Source: Armatimonadota bacterium (lineage in GTDB: Bacteria; Armatimonadota; Fimbriimonadia; Fimbriimonadales; Fimbriimonadaceae). From it: a stretch of 64,000 nucleotides of DNA. The stretch's first letter is position 1; every line of letters starts with the position of its first letter. Positions 33,847 through 42,760 of this stretch are shown here, piece by piece. The notes under the pieces are model-generated. The model did no database searches, had not been told where the DNA came from, and worked only from the letters and a program-made list of their open reading frames with translations. The position numbers and the translations under genes were made by a program. The stretch is taken from positions 248,001-312,000 of the forward strand of contig JAFLBD010000003.1 in assembly GCA_017303935.1 (NCBI GenBank), read 5' to 3'.

Positions 33847-33899
33847 GACCACATCTTATCGCGCATTGGCACCAACGGTGGGGACCAAATGTGCTGAAT

Positions 33900-34244
33900 T
33901 TAGATTCGGGCCTTGGCGCGCCGAGCGGCTCTGGCGCAACTGTAGCCGCTGGTCCATGCTGCTTGTTGGCGAGTCTTCCCTTCCGAAATCTTCTTGGTAT
34001 AGGCCTCGATCCGCACTCGGCGAACGAAGCGGCTGGGAGATTCTCCCATCAGGATTCCGAACTCGCGGCAAAAGTGCGCCCGGCTGAGATGGGCCAATTG
34101 CGCCATGGTTGCGACAGACCAATCGCGGTTCGGGTCGCGCCGAATGGCTTCGCACAGGAGCGCGAGACGCAGGGTGACCTCAGCCCGTGTCGTCCACCGT
34201 TTACGGGGTTGCGCAGCAAGTCGAAGGCCAAATCCACATGGCAT
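33900..34244 (-). CDS. AraC-type DNA-binding protein, N-terminus doubtful
   Basis: The C-terminal two thirds is an AraC/XylS helix-turn-helix domain: WSVATMAQLAHLSRAHFCRE is the first HTH, ESPSRFVRRVRIEAYTKKI and TRQQAAWTSGYSCARAARRA the second. The first 25 residues look arbitrary. In the frame upstream of about 34200, reading FHERIYAAERPTVCHVDLAF, the sequence looks more protein-like. A frameshift near the CCCCGTAAACGG stretch is therefore possible. Full-length members have an N-terminal effector domain, which is absent here. Confidence 0.65.
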   Translation of the reverse strand: MPCGFGLRLAAQPRKRWTTRAEVTLRLALLCEAIRRDPNRDWSVATMAQLAHLSRAHFCREFGILMGESPSRFVRRVRIEAYTKKISEGKTRQQAAWTSGYSCARAARRAKARI

Positions 34245-34308
34245 ACCGTTGGACGCTCGGCGGCGTAAATCCGTTCGTGGAACTAGTTTTCGGCAGTCAC
34301 TGCCCCAG

Positions 34309-35673
34309 CTACAGGTTCACCGTGACGCGGTAGACCTTGCCACCCTTCCCCACCATCATCTTTATGCGCGAGTTCGACTCCCAAACCGGATCGCCGTACT
34401 TTACGGCTCGGTCAAAGGTCGCTTCGGTGGGTTTGCCATCCACCATGAGGCAGAGTGGATCGCCACGCTTCTGCTCCGCGACATAGGCGAATCGCTTGCC
34501 GTCGGGGCTGAAGATCACCGAGTCGCCTTCCAGATATTCGACGCTCGAGTATGGGCCAAACCGTTGGTCGTTCACATGGACGGTCATCCCTAGCTCGCTC
34601 TCCGTCACAAACCCGAGTCGGTCGCCAGAGGGCGTCAGGGCAAGGCCACTGTACTCGGTGGTTTCGGGATAATTCCCTTTCGATTCCCAGACGATCTTCG
34701 CCACCGACGTCTCGCGGCTGAGATCTTCCTGTAGCACCGCGTAATGGTCTTCCCCAAGTTCGACAAGCATCGCGTAGCCTCCTTTTACACCCTCAGAGTA
34801 TACCGTCACGTCGTGCACGGCGATGCTGGCGACGGGCCAAGTCATGCCGTCTGTCCGGGCACGATACAAATAGAACCCAGCATCCTCATCGTCCTTGTCC
34901 ACGGGCTCCTTCATCAAAATGCCCCGTTCGAAGGTCAAATCTTCCACGAGCTCAAGCCCGGGGCGAGTCACCTTGACCTCCTTTCCGTTGAGCCAAAATC
35001 TTCGATCTGACCTTGCAAGGTACCAACCATATCCGCTCGGCGTCGGCAGAATATCGTCGTTCGGACCGATCGCAGGTAGGCCGTCCACCAGCTTTCCATC
35101 GATGTACGCCATGCTCCCTGCTTGCAGCACCACCCGCTTGTCGGCGAGCACAAAATACGTCGGCGAATCATCGCTTGTCACGCGCCATTTGTCATGCCGA
35201 GCCTCCCACCGCCCCTCGTTCGTTTTGAACGTGGTGAGCAGGCCCGTCGGAGTCATTCCCGCCCAAAGGTCGGTCGATTGCAGTACGACTTTGCCGTCGC
35301 GCTCCAGCCGGGAAATGCCGCCTTTGGTGAACACGCGAATCTTGGGTTTGACCGACACCACGCTCGCCGAATCGAACCCACGCGCATCCTCTTTGCCATT
35401 CACCCAAAGCACTCTTTCTTTGCCATCCCAGAACGTGTAGTACCAATCCTTCCCGTCGGGGGTTGTGTACGCAAATGGGTTGCTGCCGATGCTCAGCCAG
35501 GGCAACTCTGTGTCGTTTATGATGTACCGCACTCGGTTGCTGGCGACTTCCTGGCGAATGGCGTGGTGCATCCCGGGGCCGGTAGTCACCTCTGCGGGAT
35601 TCGGCCCCGATGGACCGACGTATTCCCATTTGACGGTCATGGTGGCTAGGGCGAGCGCGGCGAGCAAAGACAT
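34309..35673 (-). CDS. Exported beta-propeller-like protein
   Basis: The 454-residue product has a short hydrophobic start (MSLLAALALATM) and a strand-rich body with repeated D-G-K and S-P-D-G-K turns: TTPDGKDWYYTFWDGKERV, FLYRARTDG-like strands, GLALTPSGDRLGFVTES and VIFSPDGKRFAYVAEQ. These turns are characteristic of TolB/WD40-like propellers. Several strands mention no catalytic residues. It is probably an envelope protein. It is divergent from nothing close and is followed by the AraC-type gene after a gap of about 65 bases. Confidence 0.7.
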   Translation of the reverse strand: MSLLAALALATMTVKWEYVGPSGPNPAEVTTGPGMHHAIRQEVASNRVRYIINDTELPWLSIGSNPFAYTTPDGKDWYYTFWDGKERVLWVNGKEDARGFDSASVVSVKPKIRVFTKGGISRLERDGKVVLQSTDLWAGMTPTGLLTTFKTNEGRWEARHDKWRVTSDDSPTYFVLADKRVVLQAGSMAYIDGKLVDGLPAIGPNDDILPTPSGYGWYLARSDRRFWLNGKEVKVTRPGLELVEDLTFERGILMKEPVDKDDEDAGFYLYRARTDGMTWPVASIAVHDVTVYSEGVKGGYAMLVELGEDHYAVLQEDLSRETSVAKIVWESKGNYPETTEYSGLALTPSGDRLGFVTESELGMTVHVNDQRFGPYSSVEYLEGDSVIFSPDGKRFAYVAEQKRGDPLCLMVDGKPTEATFDRAVKYGDPVWESNSRIKMMVGKGGKVYRVTVNL

Positions 35674-35810
35674 CGTATTTTCTGACGCGCTATCGTCCAG
35701 AAACGGTTTGCCCCTGTGCAGTTTTGCTGAACCTGCTCACAGCTCGAAATCTCTAGATTGCTCGTGCCGTGTCCCAGTGCAAATTCGGTACCGAACCTGG
35801 CAGTGCCTGT

Positions 35811-37211
35811 TTATTGAGCCGTTGCAGCCGTGGGCAAGAACCAAAGCGTGGATGGACTCACGGTGCGGTGGTAGACGAGAATCTCGGTCATCGGGAGTGT
35901 AGGCGCCGCTTGTGAACGGGCCATTTCTCGCCAACTATTTGGATCAAAGCCCCAGCCAAACATCGCTCGAATATAGTTCAAACTCCCCCACCCGCGAGTC
36001 GCTTCATCGGCGCGGCGCAGGTCCACAAAGAACCTATCTTTTCCGACTCGGCCGAGGAACTCGCCGAGGTCGCCTGCGCGGTCAAAAGTGAGCTTCATAG
36101 GCTCAAACGTGCGCTTTTGGGAAACCTCAATCGGCTCGTCCGGGACCATGCGCTTGGCGTGAATCGCGCCGGTTGTCCAAGCGAAAGTCACCGTCAAGTA
36201 TCTATTTTGCAGATGCGTACGGACGGCGGAGCCGAGCGTAACATATCCCATGTCGATAAACTCTTTGGGCAAGTTGCCCATCACGTGACCATCATGAGCC
36301 CAAAGAGCCGCTTTGCCATCGCCGAGGCGATGCATCAGATTTTCGCCCATGAATCGGTCGCGCCGCGAGAAGTACTCGGGTGGCATCTTGCTGTAATCGC
36401 GCGGGCCAGGACCAAATTCAAATTCATACGATTCCAGAGCCTGCTGCCCTGCTTTTGCCGCGTAGATTCCTTCCGCATCGCCGGTCTTCTCCATGGCGGC
36501 TACCAATTCTTTTGCCAGAGCAAGGTGCCGCGCAAACGAGCCTTCGGGCTGGCTTCCGGTCCACGCAATATAAGTTTTTCCCGTGGACTCAAATTTGAGA
36601 ACGCTATCCAACTCCTTGCGAAGTCTGTCCGCTGTTCGGCGGTCTTTCTTGCTCAGGCGGTCTAGAGCCAATCCGAAATCGGCACTTGGATCTTGGCAGT
36701 CAATGCCATACACTCGGATGGGCTTGCCGGTCTTGATCACGTAGGCTCGGAGCCACATCATCAGAGCTCCAAATTCATCGTTTCGCCAGATCGAAAACAG
36801 CCCAGATTCGCTCATCAAGCGGGCGAGGTCGCCCTTGCCTTCGTTCACATAAGCATCAAATTCTGCCGCGGGAGCGCGGTTGATCTCCAGCATCAAGCTG
36901 TTGATCTTGCCTTGCCGCACGAGTTCGCGGATCAAGTGTGTCTTGAACAGTTGTGATTGTCGATCGCCGTGGGTGCTCTCGCCGATTCCCACGACGCGCG
37001 CATCTTGCAGCCATTCAATCATCGGTTTCAGCTCGGACTGCATCGGCACGTCCGATTCAAACGCAACAGAGTTTTGCTTCATCCAGGCGAGTGCTCCTGG
37101 CTCCCATTTGGCACGTTCATCGTCTGTCGGCAACGGCAGCGCTTCCTGACCCAGAGCCAAAGCGGCGGCGGCCAATTGGGTCGTAACGACCAGAAGTCTC
37201 AACCATTTCAT
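35811..37211 (-). CDS. Erythromycin esterase-like protein, exported
   Basis: About 466 residues from ATG 37211 (MKWLRLLVVTTQLAAAALAL), a signal peptide. The catalytic part matches the erythromycin-esterase family (EreA-like): VVGIGESTHGDRQSQLFK with Glu78 and His81 in the GE(S/A)THG motif, then MLEINR (Glu109), then a long helical region. Clinical EreA enzymes open macrolide lactone rings, but most family members have other, unknown substrates, and an exported version in an environmental bacterium need not confer resistance. A longer in-frame start at 37241 is less likely. Confidence 0.85.
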   Translation of the reverse strand: MKWLRLLVVTTQLAAAALALGQEALPLPTDDERAKWEPGALAWMKQNSVAFESDVPMQSELKPMIEWLQDARVVGIGESTHGDRQSQLFKTHLIRELVRQGKINSLMLEINRAPAAEFDAYVNEGKGDLARLMSESGLFSIWRNDEFGALMMWLRAYVIKTGKPIRVYGIDCQDPSADFGLALDRLSKKDRRTADRLRKELDSVLKFESTGKTYIAWTGSQPEGSFARHLALAKELVAAMEKTGDAEGIYAAKAGQQALESYEFEFGPGPRDYSKMPPEYFSRRDRFMGENLMHRLGDGKAALWAHDGHVMGNLPKEFIDMGYVTLGSAVRTHLQNRYLTVTFAWTTGAIHAKRMVPDEPIEVSQKRTFEPMKLTFDRAGDLGEFLGRVGKDRFFVDLRRADEATRGWGSLNYIRAMFGWGFDPNSWREMARSQAAPTLPMTEILVYHRTVSPSTLWFLPTAATAQ

Positions 37212-37301
37212 GGCAGGATTATATCCTTGCCCCGGGCCCACTCTTATGAGCCAAGCTGCCGAAGGAATCTTGTCGGGATGACGCCCATCTTATGGTTAAA
37301 C

Positions 37302-38276
37302 TTATCGGGTCGATTTGCGGCGACGGCGTAAGACAAGCCCAACCGCTCCGGCCAAAGCCAGCATTGATGCGGGTTCGGGGGCAACCACATTCGCCGCTCC
37401 GAAATTTCCAGCGCCGAAACTGTAACCCGCGGACACATTTTGGTGGAGCAGCACGCCGTTGTTCGTATAGCCTTCCACTCTCAACGACGTCGTTGAAGCA
37501 ATATCTTGACCAATAGCAAAATAGCCATCGTGGGCATTGGCGATCGATGGCAAAACAACGGTGCTGTTGAAATTGGGCAAAGTCGTCGAAGTCGCAAACG
37601 TAAGGAAGCCGGAAGTCGTCACCCCGCCGAAATACACGGAGAGCGTGCCAGTACTACTTACTCCTGTATATCCGAATTGGTACCCGGAACCGTTGGTTGA
37701 CAGGCACGCCTTCCCCAGCCGTGTCCCTGAAACTAGGAACCCGATGCCAACCTGGTCCTGGATTGCGAAAGTACTTGCGTTTATGGCCGTGTAATGGAGG
37801 GCATTGCCGGAAGTCACGCCAGCCAAAGATACGATGCCATCACGTGTATCTAGCGTTCGGTAGGAAACACCAGCCACTCCTGCAATCGTGTTATTCGCCC
37901 CGGTGGTGAAATTGTATCGGCCAATTGTGCCTGAGGTTGTCACATAGAACAATGAATTGACACTGGCGTTATACGCGAACTGTGCTACGTTAACGCCGAT
38001 AAAGGTCACTCCCATCGAATCGCCGGTGTTGTAGTTGTAAGAACGGATGAAGCCAGACGACGGGTCGGATACAAACACTCGGTTGTTGGCCTGGTCGAGT
38101 GTTACGTTGTTGGCGTTTGGCGCGCCGAAGCTACCGAGAGCCACATTGGTGACCGGGTCGTGCCGCTGGATTCGCCCAGTCGTCACCTGCGGAATGAGAG
38201 ATAGGTCAAACGACGCCCTCGCCCCTGGAGCCAACACTGCCACCGCACACAATACAAGAACCAATCGCCGAGACAT
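37302..38276 (-). CDS. PEP-CTERM-type exported protein, NHL/propeller-like
   Basis: The 324-residue product has a signal peptide (MSRRLVLVLCAVAVLAPG) and a mature start ASFDLSLIPQVTTGRIQRHD resembling that of the 23539-24498 protein. The body has Asn- and Gly-rich strands (ITVDQANNRVFVSD-like) suggesting a propeller. The tail is VAPEP, a hydrophobic stretch (SMLALAGAVGLVL) and RRRRK, a PEP-CTERM sorting signal. It is likely a distant paralogue of the 23.5 kb gene. It may be sorted to the envelope by an exosortase outside the window. Confidence 0.82.
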   Translation of the reverse strand: MSRRLVLVLCAVAVLAPGARASFDLSLIPQVTTGRIQRHDPVTNVALGSFGAPNANNVTLDQANNRVFVSDPSSGFIRSYNYNTGDSMGVTFIGVNVAQFAYNASVNSLFYVTTSGTIGRYNFTTGANNTIAGVAGVSYRTLDTRDGIVSLAGVTSGNALHYTAINASTFAIQDQVGIGFLVSGTRLGKACLSTNGSGYQFGYTGVSSTGTLSVYFGGVTTSGFLTFATSTTLPNFNSTVVLPSIANAHDGYFAIGQDIASTTSLRVEGYTNNGVLLHQNVSAGYSFGAGNFGAANVVAPEPASMLALAGAVGLVLRRRRKSTR

Positions 38277-38370
38277 GCTGGGAGTATAACACCCAAACCC
38301 TCGAATCCAAAATCATTGGGTCGGCCTAGCCCAATCCCTGCTGTTGCAGCCCTGGGTTGGTCGCCAATCC

Positions 38371-38437
38371 CCCCACCCTTTGGCACACGCCGCCCATCCG
38401 TTTTCCCCCCTCATTGGCAAAGCCCATGAGGGGGGAA
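38371..38437. repeat. Dispersed palindromic repeat, copy 9, long form
   Basis: CCCCACCCTTTGGCACACGC and GCCCATCCG precede the core CCCCCCTCATTGGC / AAAGCCCATGAGGGGGG. The same 5' extension occurs in the copy at 38794-38886. The tail TTAGGGGGG is missing here. Confidence 0.82.
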
Positions 38438-38529
38438 AACGAGTAGCTTTCGCGATTTAATATTCGCAGTTGGCGGTCATTCACCGAAGTCGCGGGCATC
38501 GTGGCTATACTTACTTCGGACCGAGTGGG

Positions 38530-38754
38530 ATGAATAGACTACTGCAAAACGCATACTATCTGGTACTCGGAGTGTCCATTTCGCTCTTAGTGGAGTACCT
38601 GTTCTTTCGGGAACAGGCCAATCCCGTGAAGGCGGCTGTTTTTGGCTTGGTAATCGGACCGTTAATCATGGTGGTACTGAGTGTTTCCGGCCTTTTTCCG
38701 CATCAAGTCGTAATTAAAGACGAGCCCAGCGAACCAGATCCATCCGCACAGTAG
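38530..38754 (+). CDS. Small membrane protein of unknown function
   Basis: About 74 residues from ATG 38530 (MNRLLQNAYYLVLGVSISLL). Two transmembrane helices (YYLVLGVSISLLVEYLFF and AAVFGLVIGPLIMVVLSVSG) separated by a short charged loop, with an acidic C-terminal tail (KDEPSEPDPSAQ). The in-frame start at 38470 is rejected since it would add a polar stretch. No motif is recognised. Confidence 0.6.
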   Translation: MNRLLQNAYYLVLGVSISLLVEYLFFREQANPVKAAVFGLVIGPLIMVVLSVSGLFPHQVVIKDEPSEPDPSAQ

Positions 38755-38793
38755 GTTTGTTTGCGCTAGGATCGGCCTCATCACGCTAAGTCG

Positions 38794-38886
38794 CCTAATC
38801 CAAAAGTTCCCCCACGCTTTGGCACACGCGCCCATCCGAGTTCCCCCCTCATTGGCGAAGCCCATGAGGGGGGTAGGGGGGAGAAA
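38794..38886. repeat. Dispersed palindromic repeat, copy 10, long form
   Basis: A CCTAATCCAAAAGTTCCCCC lead is followed by ACGCTTTGGCACACGCGC, then core CCCCCCTCATTGGC / GAAGCCCATGAGGGGGG and TAGGGGGGAGAAA. The lead also precedes the copy at 40683. Confidence 0.82.
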
Positions 38887-38924
38887 CGAGCAACCCAAAA
38901 AAACTCAAACCTCTCGGGATAGCA

Positions 38925-39371
38925 TCACGACACCACGGCTCGCCCGATCTCCATCAGCTGCCCAGACTGTCCAGTGGCGGACTTCACCGTACGGATCGCG
39001 ACCGCATAGACCCCAGCGGATAGCGGCACCAATACCGTCCCGCCGGATGCCCAAGCCGAGAATCCGGCCGAGCGGAACTTTTCGGGATAGGCCGCGCGGT
39101 GAACCGAAGCCAGCCGTTGAACCAAAACCTCCGTCATCATTCCCGGAGCGTTGCCTTGGGTCACGAGCAGGTTCACCGCTCCCGGCGCGGCAGACAAAGA
39201 GGCCGCCACGGCATCACCCGAAAACGGCGTTGAAGGCAGGTCCAGCGGGATCGCCGAGTCTGGACTCACTTGCATTGCTTCCAATTTGAAGTCTCGGGAG
39301 AGATTGAGTACCGTGCCCGAAGCAAAAGAACTCGGGTTCTGCCTAGTTTTCTTCCAAGAATATGCCTTAAC
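38925..39371 (-). pseudogene. Truncated SGxxGN-family paralogue C
   Basis: The 119-codon frame starting at 39284 is homologous to the C-terminal half of the 40767-41414 protein (PSTPFSGDAVAASLSAAPGA, then VQRLASVHRAAYPEKFRS). The same frame continues upstream to 39371 (KAYSWKKTRQN), where an in-frame stop occurs. The MATVK start and the SGxxGN and NPxTPAQ signatures are absent. The break lies 68 bases from the start of the divergent prepilin gene, so the 5' end was probably lost by rearrangement. Confidence 0.8.
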
Positions 39372-39438
39372 TCAGCGTTAACACCGCGGTAACAATGTCT
39401 TCATAATCGCGCGAAATCATCGGGACTGAGCGTGACTT

Positions 39439-40371
39439 ATGAAACGACGTGCTTTTACTCTCATTGAACTTCTCGTGGTGATTGCGATCATCGCCATTCT
39501 TGCTGCTATTCTCTTCCCTGTTTTTGCCCAGGCACGAAACGCTGCCAAAAAGACTCAGGACCTTAGCAATATGAAGCAGGTGGGGACGGGAATCATGATG
39601 TACACCGCCGACAACGATGACACCTATTCGCAAGGCTACTTCTACAAAGACGATGCCGGCGACACGGGCGGATACGTTCACTGGACATCAACTCACTATC
39701 CTTACATCAAAAATACACAGCTCTTTGTTTCGCCAGGCGACCCGAATGGCGGTCTAAAGCCAACCAATCCTGCCTGCCAAAACATTCAAGATGGATCGAT
39801 CAACTATTCATCGCCTTGCGATGCTCAAGTAGCTCGCCTGAGCTACACAATGAATGCAGCATTGATGCCGCGCAAACGACGAACTATCGACCCAGCAAAC
39901 GTTGTTCCTCAAACTTCTGTCGATAACACCTCGGAAACGATTCTAATCGCTTCGTTCTCGAACTCGGTTGCCTGCGTTAACGACACATCAGCAAACCAAA
40001 CAAGCACCGGCTACAAGAACAAGTCGCACCGGCCTGTGAATGCTGTTATGAGCACCGCGACCGGCGGAAAATGGGCGGGAGATAACGCGGCAGACATGGC
40101 ACTCGCGGCGGTCTATGCGGTTACCCCAGCGGTTGCCAAGAACGCTTGGGCGGCATGTAAGACAGCCGCGGACAGCTCTAGCTTGCCACACATCAAGTAC
40201 ATGGAACCTTACCGGTTCGGCAATGGCTCCAACTATACCTATGCCGACGGCCACGCTAAGTTCGCAGCGCCAGAAGCGACCTTGAATCCAAACGCATTCC
40301 AGTGGGGCAAACTGATGTACTCGGCTGGCGGAAAGTCGGTGCTGGATCAATCGGGCAACCCGGTTCGGTAA
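39439..40371 (+). CDS. Type IV pilin-like exported protein with H-X9-DG motif
   Basis: The 310-residue product has a class III/prepilin leader: [20 protein letters not shown], with cleavage expected after the Ala before F. The long hydrophobic helix is followed by [14 protein letters not shown]. Close to the C-terminus the prepilin-type processing-associated H-X9-DG motif is visible as [15 protein letters not shown]. This is the typical abundant secreted pseudopilin family of Armatimonadota and Planctomycetes. Such proteins are usually processed by PilD-like peptidase. A classical terminator follows. Confidence 0.9.
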   Translation: MKRRAFTLIELLVVIAIIAILAAILFPVFAQARNAAKKTQDLSNMKQVGTGIMMYTADNDDTYSQGYFYKDDAGDTGGYVHWTSTHYPYIKNTQLFVSPGDPNGGLKPTNPACQNIQDGSINYSSPCDAQVARLSYTMNAALMPRKRRTIDPANVVPQTSVDNTSETILIASFSNSVACVNDTSANQTSTGYKNKSHRPVNAVMSTATGGKWAGDNAADMALAAVYAVTPAVAKNAWAACKTAADSSSLPHIKYMEPYRFGNGSNYTYADGHAKFAAPEATLNPNAFQWGKLMYSAGGKSVLDQSGNPVR

Positions 40372-40403
40372 TTCAATCCAAGTCTAACTGACTCGCATGG
40401 AAT

Positions 40404-40434
40404 GGCCCTCGGCAACTGCCGAGGGCCTCTTTTT
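40404..40434 (+). terminator. Rho-independent terminator of the prepilin-like gene
   Basis: GGCCCTCGGCA pairs with TGCCGAGGGCC (11 bp) and is followed by TCTTTTT. It lies about 35 bases after the stop. Confidence 0.9.
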
Positions 40435-40644
40435 GTATACGATTCTCTCTTTTCCCCGAGGGTTTCAGGTGAGATGACCGATTCGAGCAAGAGCAATTCT
40501 TCGCTGTACGCGTTCGCATCGGTTTCGGCCAGAGTAATTTGATTGGTAAGCCACACTCTGCTCGTTTGGATCAAGGGGTTACCATCCTGCGTTCGCATTG
40601 TCAAGCAGTGTCCATTGGGGATTTGTTAAAAAGAAGACTCACTG

Positions 40645-40727
40645 TCCCCCCTCATTGGCGGCCCCCAGCCCAATCCGAAAGTTCCCCCCCTCTTTGGCGA
40701 AGCACATGAGGGGGGTTAGGGGGGAGA
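40645..40727. repeat. Dispersed palindromic repeat, copy 11, tandem partial plus full copy
   Basis: A left arm alone (CCCCCCTCATTGGCGG, 40645-40660) is followed by CCCAATCCGAAAGTTCCCC and a full core (CTCTTTGGCGAAGCACATGA, GGGGGG, TTAGGGGGGAGAAG). The rest of the 40435-40766 interval shows no supportable gene. A minus-strand frame at 40347-40604 overlaps the terminator and is not convincing. Confidence 0.8.
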
Positions 40728-40766
40728 AGTGAACATTCCTAATTACTCAAACATTTCGGGACAGTA

Positions 40767-41414
40767 TCACGACACTACGGCTCGCCCGAGTTCCATCAAC
40801 TGCCCGGATTGCCCTGTCGCGGATTTCACCGTTCGGATCGCGACCGCATAGACCCCAGGTGATAGCGGCACAGATACCATCCCGCCGGATGCCCAAGCCG
40901 AAAACCCGGCCGAACGGAACTTTTCGGGGTAGGCCGCTCGGTGAACCGAAGCCAGCCGTTGAACCAAAACCTCCGTCACCACCCCCGGAGCGTTGCCTTG
41001 GGTCACGGGCAGGTTCACCGCTCCCGGCGCGGCAGACAAAGAGGCCGCCACGGCATCACCCGAAAACGGCGTCGAAGGGGGGACCAGCGGGATCTCCGCG
41101 TTCGGGTTCACCTGCAAAACCCGCACCGCCAGCCGAATGAAAACGTTGTTGGCATCCATCACGAATCCGCGCGGATCGCGGCCTTGCTGCTGGGCATAGG
41201 CTTTCCAGGCCATCGCCTGTTCCAGGGTCATCCCGCGCCAAGCCTTCCCCGCTTGCCGCATCCTCTCGCGAACAGCCATCTGCGCCGGAGTGTTGGGTTG
41301 CTTCGGGCGCACCCGCTCGATCATCTGGGTGCCTTGCGGGGTCTGCCGAAAAACCAGGTTGCCAAGCTTGCCCGAATACCCTTCAAACACGCCCGGAGTT
41401 TTGACCGTTGCCAT
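40767..41414 (-). CDS. SGxxGN-family paralogue D (DUF6266-like N-terminus)
   Basis: About 215 residues from ATG 41414 (MATVKTPGVFEGYSGKLGN). The signature SGKLGN, KQPNTPAQMAVRERM and AWRGMTLEQAMAWKAYA is complete. The second half (PLVPPSTPFSGDAV) is nearly identical to the truncated copy at 38925-39371, so those two are recent relatives. The alternative start at 41423 adds only MNG. The gene diverges from the four-gene operon that starts at 41674. No signal peptide or catalytic motif is seen. Confidence 0.8.
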   Translation of the reverse strand: MATVKTPGVFEGYSGKLGNLVFRQTPQGTQMIERVRPKQPNTPAQMAVRERMRQAGKAWRGMTLEQAMAWKAYAQQQGRDPRGFVMDANNVFIRLAVRVLQVNPNAEIPLVPPSTPFSGDAVAASLSAAPGAVNLPVTQGNAPGVVTEVLVQRLASVHRAAYPEKFRSAGFSAWASGGMVSVPLSPGVYAVAIRTVKSATGQSGQLMELGRAVVS

Positions 41415-41673
41415 GCCGTTCATTCTCGGCGCATTCGGCTGGATTCCTCACCCTTCCTTTGCGTAAACCTTTCGGATACGCTTCGGATGCGTTTGGAATA
41501 GCATTGAGATTGTGGCCAAGGTAATCCGAGTACCCAGAAAACAGTTTGGCGTATCGCAATTTCCGTTATCTAATTCACTTGAATGGCGATCCCTGATTCC
41601 GCCCTGATGCAGCTTACAAGACAAGGTGATAATCTGGAAAAACGGACACAATAATGCTAGGATAATAGTAATT

Positions 41674-42726
41674 ATGGAGCGAAGCGTAGGCACATTGGCT
41701 TTGGCTGTATGTGGCGGAATGGCCTTGTTTGCGGTGGCTGGACCGGTCGGTGCGCTAGCAGGAGCGACTCTAAAAGCGGGACTTGGACTCACGATTCCGG
41801 CGGCAGTGCTTGGCTCCCTCAGTGGTGCAGTCAGCGATGCGGCCCAAGACGCTATCAAATCTTTTGCAGACGGACACCTGCAAGACGCACTTGCGGACTA
41901 CCGACAAACAAATCGGGAAAAAATCAATCACGATTTGTCCGCGGCTATCGCGGTTGGGCTTCACGCGACTTGTCGCTCAGTTCTAGAAAAATCACCAGGT
42001 TTGTCTGACAGCGCCAAGGAGGTACTCCGTCATGCAAGTGGCTTCTTTGGTCGAGCAGGGCGTGAAAGAAGGGCTGACGAGCTCACACGATTTGCGAACG
42101 CACTTGACCAAGTGATTTCTTCTCGATTGGGTGGCGTGAATAGTCAAGACGACTTTACAACACACTCCCGAGCGATCACGGGACTGCTACTTTCTAGCGA
42201 TGGCCTCGAGGATATCTTAGAACATGTGGTTTGCATTGCCATCAATCTGCCGAATTTGGCAGCGAATGTCAGCGAATCGGAGCAAATCATAAAGCTCCTT
42301 CGAGAGGAATCAAGACGAGAAATAGGAAGGGCTTCAGCAAGCTATCTTGCGAGAAACTCTGTTGCTTTTAATAAATATCTTTTCTATGTAGAGCAGATGC
42401 AACATGCCGAAATCCTAGAGGTGAAGTCTGGCGTTAGTGACCTCGTCGCGAACGCTAGACTTCAGGCAGCACTTATGGCTCAGTCAAACAAGCTCCAAAC
42501 AGATATTCTCAATTTGCTGAAGCAGTCCACAACGGAGACTCACGCTAAACTGGAATATATTGTTGGAACCGTAGACCATATTCAATCCACCCTTATCGCG
42601 CAGAGAGAACAGCTGAGTGAACTGGACGCCAAGATTTCGGAGATGCACCAGGAGATGCGCATCGACCTCAAGGAGCTCAACCGAGCGATGAACGAGGTTC
42701 TCCAATACTTGAGGCCACCCCAGTGA
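41674..42726 (+). CDS. Gly-rich membrane hairpin plus coiled-coil protein, gene 1 of an unknown operon
   Basis: About 350 residues from ATG 41674 (MERSVGTLALAVCGGMAL). Residues 5-60 are a Gly/Ala-rich hydrophobic hairpin with small-xxx-small spacing (VAGPVGALAGATLKAGLGL), resembling glycine-zipper membrane segments. The middle is helical. The C-terminus (about 280-340) is a coiled coil (STLIAQREQLSELDAKISEM). A membrane effector or pore-forming role is conceivable by analogy with defence effectors, but not proven. GGATAATAG (about 41658) may be a -10. It starts a same-strand run of four genes with gaps of 34, 30 and 9 bases. Confidence 0.7.
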   Translation: MERSVGTLALAVCGGMALFAVAGPVGALAGATLKAGLGLTIPAAVLGSLSGAVSDAAQDAIKSFADGHLQDALADYRQTNREKINHDLSAAIAVGLHATCRSVLEKSPGLSDSAKEVLRHASGFFGRAGRERRADELTRFANALDQVISSRLGGVNSQDDFTTHSRAITGLLLSSDGLEDILEHVVCIAINLPNLAANVSESEQIIKLLREESRREIGRASASYLARNSVAFNKYLFYVEQMQHAEILEVKSGVSDLVANARLQAALMAQSNKLQTDILNLLKQSTTETHAKLEYIVGTVDHIQSTLIAQREQLSELDAKISEMHQEMRIDLKELNRAMNEVLQYLRPPQ

Positions 42727-42760
42727 CAATGGACAAACCGAACAGAGGTTCTTAAAGTAA

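Noticed and set aside
35811-37211. Macrolide resistance gene
   Set aside because: The protein is erythromycin-esterase-like, but most family members have unknown substrates. Resistance cannot be claimed from the sequence.
40347-40604. Minus-strand frame after the prepilin-like gene
   Set aside because: It overlaps the strong terminator and the 3' end of the prepilin-like gene, and it has no start context or recognisable domain.
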